A stretch of 64,000 nucleotides of DNA from Drancourtella massiliensis. Lineage in GTDB: Bacteria; Bacillota; Clostridia; Lachnospirales; Lachnospiraceae. The translations under genes were made by a program, and so were the position numbers. Below, one piece after another: positions 60,058-64,000 of the stretch (positions are counted from its first letter, which is position 1; each line of letters begins with the position of its first letter). Below the pieces are notes generated by a model. The model was not told the origin of the DNA, did no database searches, and saw only the letters and a program-made list of their open reading frames with translations. The DNA is taken from contig NZ_JACJKH010000010.1 in assembly GCF_016900655.1 (NCBI RefSeq), positions 49,244-113,243 of the forward strand, written 5' to 3'.

Positions 60058-60573
60058 ATGTCAACGGCAAAATGGTATGTAGTTCATACTTATTCAGGGT
60101 ATGAAAATAAGGTAAAAGCCAACATTGATAAGACAATCGAAAACAGACACCTGGAAGACCAGATTCTGGAAGTCAGGGTTCCGATGCAGGACGTAGTGGA
60201 GCTCAAAAACGGAGTTCAGAAAGCTGCCCAGAGAAAGCTGTTTCCGGGCTATGTACTGATTCATATGATTATGAATGACGACACCTGGTATGTTGTACGT
60301 AATACACGGGGCGTAACCGGGTTCGTAGGACCGGGATCCAAGCCGGTACCGCTCACAGATGAGGAAATGGCGCCGCTTGGAATCAAGAAAGAAGATATTG
60401 TTGTGGACTTTGAGGTAGGCGATACAGTCAGCGTCGTATCAGGCGCATGGGCTGACACTGTTGGAGTCATTCAGGCGATCAATACGCCAAAGCAGAGTGT
60501 TACAATCAATGTTGAGTTATTTGGCCGTGAAACACCGGTTGAGATCGGTTTTTCAGATGTCAAGAAAATGTAA
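60058..60573 (+). CDS. nusG: Transcription termination/antitermination factor NusG
   Basis: 171-residue NusG. NGN domain (1-115) starts AKWYVVHTYSGYENKVKANI and includes FPGYVLIHM and VRNTRGVTGFVGPG; the C-terminal KOW domain (about 120-171) has FEVGDTVSVVSGAWADTVGVIQ. It binds RNA polymerase and links it to Rho or ribosomes. ATG 60058 with AGAAAGG is preferred over GTG 60049. Followed by an L1-type leader site and rplK. Confidence 0.97.
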   Translation: MSTAKWYVVHTYSGYENKVKANIDKTIENRHLEDQILEVRVPMQDVVELKNGVQKAAQRKLFPGYVLIHMIMNDDTWYVVRNTRGVTGFVGPGSKPVPLTDEEMAPLGIKKEDIVVDFEVGDTVSVVSGAWADTVGVIQAINTPKQSVTINVELFGRETPVEIGFSDVKKM

Positions 60574-60583
60574 CGTAAATGAA

Positions 60584-60611
60584 GTGGGAGGGAAATCCCC
60601 GCAAATACCAC
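60584..60611 (+). promoter_or_regulatory. Putative L1-binding mRNA site before rplK
   Basis: GTGGGAGGG (60584-60592), short hairpin, then ATACCAC (60605-60611), directly followed by the rplK ribosome site AAGGAGGT. The same GUGGGAGG...AUACCAC pattern occurs in helix 76-77 of 23S rRNA, the L1 target. Binding of excess L1 would block translation. Confidence 0.75.
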
Positions 60612-60627
60612 AAGGAGGTACAATATA

Positions 60628-61053
60628 ATGGCTAAAAAAGTAGAAGGTTATATCAAATTACAGATTCCTGCTGGAAAGGCAACACCGGCTCCTCCGGTTG
60701 GTCCTGCTCTTGGTCAGCACGGAGTTAACATCGTAGAATTTACAAAGCAGTTCAACGCAAGAACAGCTGATCAGGGAGATCTGATCATCCCTGTAGTTAT
60801 CACAGTTTACAATGACAGAAGCTTCAGCTTCATCACAAAGACACCGCCGGCAGCAGTTCTGATCAAAAAAGCCTGCAACATCAAATCCGGATCTGGTGTT
60901 CCGAACAAAACAAAAGTAGCTACGATCACAAAAGCTCAGGTTCAGGAAATCGCTGAACTCAAAATGCCAGACTTAAACGCTGCAAGCGTAGAATCTGCTA
61001 TGAGCATGATCGCTGGTACATGCAGAAGCATGGGTGTTACAGTAGTTGACTAA
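60628..61053 (+). CDS. rplK: 50S ribosomal protein L11
   Basis: 141-residue L11 with standard length. Begins [31 protein letters not shown]; the C-terminal rRNA-binding domain ends [16 protein letters not shown]. It forms the GTPase-associated centre with 23S rRNA. Strong AAGGAGGT ribosome site. Codon use is that of a highly expressed gene. Confidence 0.97.
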   Translation: MAKKVEGYIKLQIPAGKATPAPPVGPALGQHGVNIVEFTKQFNARTADQGDLIIPVVITVYNDRSFSFITKTPPAAVLIKKACNIKSGSGVPNKTKVATITKAQVQEIAELKMPDLNAASVESAMSMIAGTCRSMGVTVVD

Positions 61054-61070
61054 TTGTAAACGTTAGAAAT

Positions 61071-61099
61071 GTGGGAGGGCTCGCTCCCGATATTACCAC
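61071..61099 (+). promoter_or_regulatory. Putative L1-binding mRNA site before rplA
   Basis: GTGGGAGGG (61071-61079), CTCGCTCCC hairpin, then ATTACCAC (61092-61099), next to AGGAGG (61101-61106). A second mimic of the 23S L1 site, in the rplK-rplA gap. Confidence 0.7.
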
Positions 61100-61113
61100 T
61101 AGGAGGTTATAAG

Positions 61114-61806
61114 ATGAAAAGAGGAAAGAAATATATCGAAGCTTCTAAACTGATTGAAAGAGGAAATCTTTACGACAGAGATGAAGCAATCGCATTAGTT
61201 AAAAAAGCTGCAACAGCTAAATTTGACGAGACAATCGAAGTTCATATCAGAACAGGCTGTGACGGACGTCACGCAGATCAGCAGATCCGTGGTGCGGTAG
61301 TACTTCCGCACGGAACAGGTAAAAAGGTTCGTATCCTTGTATTTGCAAAAGACGCTAAAGCTGAAGAAGCAAAAGCTGCCGGAGCAGATTACGTTGGAGC
61401 AGAAGATCTGATCCCGAGAATCCAGAACGAAAACTGGTTTGACTACGACGTAGTTGTAGCTACACCGGATATGATGGGTGTAGTCGGACGTCTGGGACGT
61501 GTACTCGGACCAAAAGGATTAATGCCGAACCCGAAGGCTGGTACAGTAACAATGGACGTTACAAAAGCCATCCAGGACATTAAAGCTGGTAAGATTGAAT
61601 ACAGATTGGACAAGACAAACATTATCCATGTACCGGTTGGAAAAGCTTCCTTCACAGAAGAACAGTTAGCGGACAACTTCCAGACGCTTATTGATGCAAT
61701 CAACAAAGCAAGACCGGCAGCTGTAAAAGGTCAGTACCTGAAGAGTGTAACAATCACATCTACAATGGGACCTGGCGTAAAAGTAAATCCGGCTAAATTA
61801 GCTTAA
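61114..61806 (+). CDS. rplA: 50S ribosomal protein L1
   Basis: 230-residue L1, ribosomal stalk protein and translational autoregulator. [21 protein letters not shown] at the start, [15 protein letters not shown] and [15 protein letters not shown] (conserved signature) inside. ATG 61114 is eight bases after AGGAGG; an upstream in-frame ATG at 61069 would translate through the L1 site and is rejected. Terminator directly follows; rplJ and rplL are not next, unlike in many bacteria. Confidence 0.97.
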   Translation: MKRGKKYIEASKLIERGNLYDRDEAIALVKKAATAKFDETIEVHIRTGCDGRHADQQIRGAVVLPHGTGKKVRILVFAKDAKAEEAKAAGADYVGAEDLIPRIQNENWFDYDVVVATPDMMGVVGRLGRVLGPKGLMPNPKAGTVTMDVTKAIQDIKAGKIEYRLDKTNIIHVPVGKASFTEEQLADNFQTLIDAINKARPAAVKGQYLKSVTITSTMGPGVKVNPAKLA

Positions 61807-61827
61807 TCAGATTTGCGTAGATAAAGG

Positions 61828-61858
61828 GGAATCCTGCAAAAGCAGGATTCCTTTTTGT
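61828..61858 (+). terminator. Terminator after rplA
   Basis: GGAATCCTGC (61828-61837) pairs perfectly with GCAGGATTCC (61842-61851), loop AAAA, then TTTTTGTT. Confidence 0.93.
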
Positions 61859-61884
61859 TATACAATTCTATAACTGAAATCAAT

Positions 61885-61913
61885 TTGCGGTTTTATTTTA
61901 AAGATTTTATAAT
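61885..61913 (+). promoter_or_regulatory. Promoter of the aldo/keto reductase gene
   Basis: TTGCGG (61885-61890), 17 bases, TATAAT (61908-61913). Confidence 0.78.
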
Positions 61914-61989
61914 AGAATTATAGAGTCCACCTAACCACGGACCTGGCAGCTGATGGATTGTTTATAGTAGGAAGAAAGAAGGTAACAAA

Positions 61990-63120
61990 ATGATTTACAA
62001 AGATTTTCAAGGTTTGAAACTGTCTGCCCTTGGACTTGGTACAATGCGTCTTCCAGTGATTGATGGAGACGATGCCAGAATCGATGAGAAGGCAACAGAG
62101 GAAATGGTGGCTTATGCGATGGAGCATGGTGTCAACTACTATGATACTGCATGGGGATATCATAATGGAAACTCCGAACTGGTTACAGGAAAGATGTTAA
62201 GCAAATATCCAAGGGAAAGCTTTTATCTTGCTACGAAGTTCCCAGGTTACGATCTTTCCAACATGGACAAAATAGAAGAGATTTTTGAAAAGCAGCTGGA
62301 AAAATGTCAGGTAGAGTATTTTGATTTTTATTTGTTCCACAATGTGTGCGAGATGAATATCGATGCCTATCTGGATCGTTCTAATGGAATCTACGAATAT
62401 CTGATGAAACAGAAAGAAAACGGACGGATCCGTCATTTGGGATTCTCTGCACATGGAAGCTATGATGTCATGAAGAGATTTCTGGAAGCATATGGAGAGT
62501 GCATGGAGTTCTGCCAGATCCAGCTCAACTATCTTGACTGGTCATTCCAGGACGCCAAGGCGAAAGTAGAACTGCTGAAAGAATACAAGCTTCCGGTCTG
62601 GGTTATGGAGCCGCTCAGAGGAGGAAAACTTGCCAAACTGAAAGACAGTGAAGAAGAAATATTAAAATCCATGCGGCCGGATGAAGGAATCCCGGCATGG
62701 GCTTTCCGTTTCCTTCAGTCTATTCCGGAAGTGACGATGACCCTGTCCGGTATGTCCAACATGGAACAGCTTCAGGATAATATCCGTACCTTTGAGACGG
62801 AAAAACCGCTTTCCAACGAAGAGATGGATAAGCTGTTGTCTGTGGCAAACAGAATGCTGGACGGTACACTTCCTTGTACCGCATGCCATTATTGTGTCAG
62901 CCACTGTCCACAAGGTCTTGATATCCCGAACCTGTTAAGCCTGTACAATGAACACAGCTTTACAGGAGGCGGCTTCATTGCGCCAATGGCACTGAGTGCC
63001 GTTCCGGAAGACAAACAGCCGGGCGCCTGCATCGGATGCAGAAGCTGCGAAGCAGTCTGCCCGCAGCAGATCAAAATTTCCGAGGCAATGGCAGACTTTT
63101 CGGCAAGACTGAAAGCATAA
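61990..63120 (+). CDS. Aldo/keto reductase with two [4Fe-4S] clusters
   Basis: 376-residue protein. The (beta/alpha)8 aldo/keto reductase domain (1-290) has LGLGTMRLPV, the catalytic Asp-Tyr (NYYDTAWGYHNG) and Lys (LATKFPG) regions and the His loop (FYLFHNVCE). A C-terminal ferredoxin-like part carries two C-x2-C-x2-C-x3-CP sets: CTACHYCVSHCP and CIGCRSCEAVCP. Such AKR-ferredoxin fusions are common in anaerobes; electrons may pass between NAD(P)H, clusters and substrate. Substrate unknown. Ends at a bidirectional terminator. Confidence 0.92.
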   Translation: MIYKDFQGLKLSALGLGTMRLPVIDGDDARIDEKATEEMVAYAMEHGVNYYDTAWGYHNGNSELVTGKMLSKYPRESFYLATKFPGYDLSNMDKIEEIFEKQLEKCQVEYFDFYLFHNVCEMNIDAYLDRSNGIYEYLMKQKENGRIRHLGFSAHGSYDVMKRFLEAYGECMEFCQIQLNYLDWSFQDAKAKVELLKEYKLPVWVMEPLRGGKLAKLKDSEEEILKSMRPDEGIPAWAFRFLQSIPEVTMTLSGMSNMEQLQDNIRTFETEKPLSNEEMDKLLSVANRMLDGTLPCTACHYCVSHCPQGLDIPNLLSLYNEHSFTGGGFIAPMALSAVPEDKQPGACIGCRSCEAVCPQQIKISEAMADFSARLKA

Positions 63121-63131
63121 AGAAGAGAATG

Positions 63132-63180
63132 AAAAACCGGGAGAAATGCACGCTCATCTTGTGAATTTCTTCCGGTTTTT
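63132..63180. terminator. Bidirectional terminator between AKR and Rpn genes
   Basis: AAAAACCGGGAGAAAT (63132-63147) pairs with ATTTCTTCCGGTTTTT (63165-63180) with one G-U pair. A and T flanks serve both convergent genes. Confidence 0.88.
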
Positions 63181-63204
63181 GAAATATGCCAAATCGTCTC
63201 TACA

Positions 63205-64000
63205 TTACAATAAAAATTTTCGGAACTCCTCTGCTGTTGTCCCATACTCCTCTGCGGCCTGTTCCAAAGTCAGCAAATGTTTACGGTACAGATTGACCAG
63301 CAGTTCTTTCTTTTCCAAGGCTTTACCCTCTTCCATGCCGGCGATTTTGCCATCTTCCCAGCTTTCCCGCCGAAGATCTTCCTCATATTTTTCCTGATCA
63401 AATTCTTCCAGGATCACATCGCTCACCTCCGCGCTGTTTTGTTCCAGGAATTCTTTCAGGATATCCTTTTCAATACAGCTTTTCTGCGCTTCCCGGACCG
63501 CTGTTTCTATGGCAAGCCCCTGTTTCTGGTTTTCTCTTACTTCGTTTATAAAGTAGGAGTATTCCCATAGAACCTTACAGCTTTCGAGAAGTTCCTGATT
63601 ATGCCCAAGATTGATGTTGAGCATCAGTGCCCGGCATTCCAGTGCCGCCTGTTCCGTAAACGCAGATTTCATAAAGGAATCTGAAAGGTTTAATTCCCGG
63701 TATTCCGATTCTTCGCTTTGTCCATTATAGAATACCACATATACCGGTACGGGTAAAGGAATCCGTCGGGTGCTGTAAAGATTCAGCCCGTGTTTCTTGA
63801 TATAGTTCTGGTAAATGCGTGCCATATAAAACAGGCCGCGGATCGGCATATTTGGATTCAGGGTGCTTTGATGTTCGTACAGATTCAGGGTACTGGAAAA
63901 GAGAAAAGATACGTCATTTTTCATTCCTACATAGATGACGTCTTCCAGAGTGGTGATTTCAAGATCTTCTTCGTTCGTATAGGAAGAGTGGTTTAATGCG
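63205..64000 (-). CDS. Rpn-family nuclease/putative transposase, 5' end outside window
   Basis: Paralogue of the protein at 22372-23268. The frame continues to the right edge (ALNHSSYTNEEDLEITTLED precedes MKNDVSFLFSS), so the start is beyond the window. Catalytic-region motif MKNDVSFLFSSTLNLYEHQ, PVPVYVVFYNG and the tail NLYRKHLLTLEQAAEEYG are nearly identical to the first copy; the segment before the tail (DGKIAGMEEGKALEKKEL) differs and is longer. Predicted PD-(D/E)XK endonuclease. Confidence 0.85.
   Translation of the reverse strand, partial: ALNHSSYTNEEDLEITTLEDVIYVGMKNDVSFLFSSTLNLYEHQSTLNPNMPIRGLFYMARIYQNYIKKHGLNLYSTRRIPLPVPVYVVFYNGQSEESEYRELNLSDSFMKSAFTEQAALECRALMLNINLGHNQELLESCKVLWEYSYFINEVRENQKQGLAIETAVREAQKSCIEKDILKEFLEQNSAEVSDVILEEFDQEKYEEDLRRESWEDGKIAGMEEGKALEKKELLVNLYRKHLLTLEQAAEEYGTTAEEFRKFLL

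Overview
The window looks like chromosome of a gut Lachnospiraceae bacterium (Mediterraneibacter / Ruminococcus torques-gnavus / Dorea type). The reasons are moderate GC, strong AGGAGG ribosome sites, MsmX-type shared sugar ATPase, many Gram-positive lipoprotein binding proteins, Rpn-type transposase/nucleases, a class F flavodiiron protein and the Firmicutes rpmG-secE-nusG-rplK-rplA block. Species was assigned from pattern memory only. No rRNA, tRNA, CRISPR or prophage was seen.

Layout. 1-9.2 kb: two-component system, GH3 hydrolase, TrmH-type methyltransferase, RelB-like/Fic toxin-antitoxin pair, GNAT, BaiA-like short-chain dehydrogenase and a three-domain flavodiiron protein. 9.2-15.5 kb: CorA, then two paralogous AraC regulators flanking a nucleotidyltransferase, an N-acetylhexosamine kinase and a GalE whose gatekeeper residue is Cys. 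15.6-22.2 kb: a GH129-type alpha-N-acetylgalactosaminidase, a Cys-motif Gfo/Idh/MocA protein and a sugar ABC transporter without ATPase. Together with the preceding genes this reads as a mucin O-glycan (Tn antigen/GalNAc) island. 22.4-24.5 kb: Rpn nuclease, Fe-S/FMN flavoprotein, Rrf2 regulator. 24.6-38 kb: GH127 and GH38 hydrolases, M42 and M20 peptidases, D-lyxose (mannose) isomerase and a complete sugar ABC transporter, suggesting glycopeptide or mannoside use in which mannose may be isomerised to fructose. 38-44 kb: GDPD, HAD phosphatase, GntR regulator, PLP lyase, GH36 alpha-galactosidase.

44-46.4 kb is a decay zone: a Gfo/Idh/MocA pseudogene with two amber codons is fused in frame to the tail of an oligopeptide ABC ATPase, followed by an internally deleted Rpn gene. 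46.6-50.8 kb: FAD oxidoreductase, arginase-fold protein, CarD regulator, and a PHP-like protein with altered metal ligands. 51.2-59.5 kb: a polar amino-acid ABC transporter, an M20D amidohydrolase, a PatB/MalY C-S lyase, a PucR-type regulator, and a 711-residue fusion of a 2-hydroxyacyl-CoA-dehydratase/double-cubane-type protein to a second PucR-type regulator. This is the most unusual gene here and may be a redox-coupled control of amino-acid or S-conjugate breakdown. 59.6-61.8 kb: rpmG-secE-nusG-rplK-rplA, with two apparent mimics of the 23S rRNA L1-binding site, one before rplK and one before rplA. 62-64 kb: Fe-S aldo/keto reductase and a second Rpn gene cut by the window edge.
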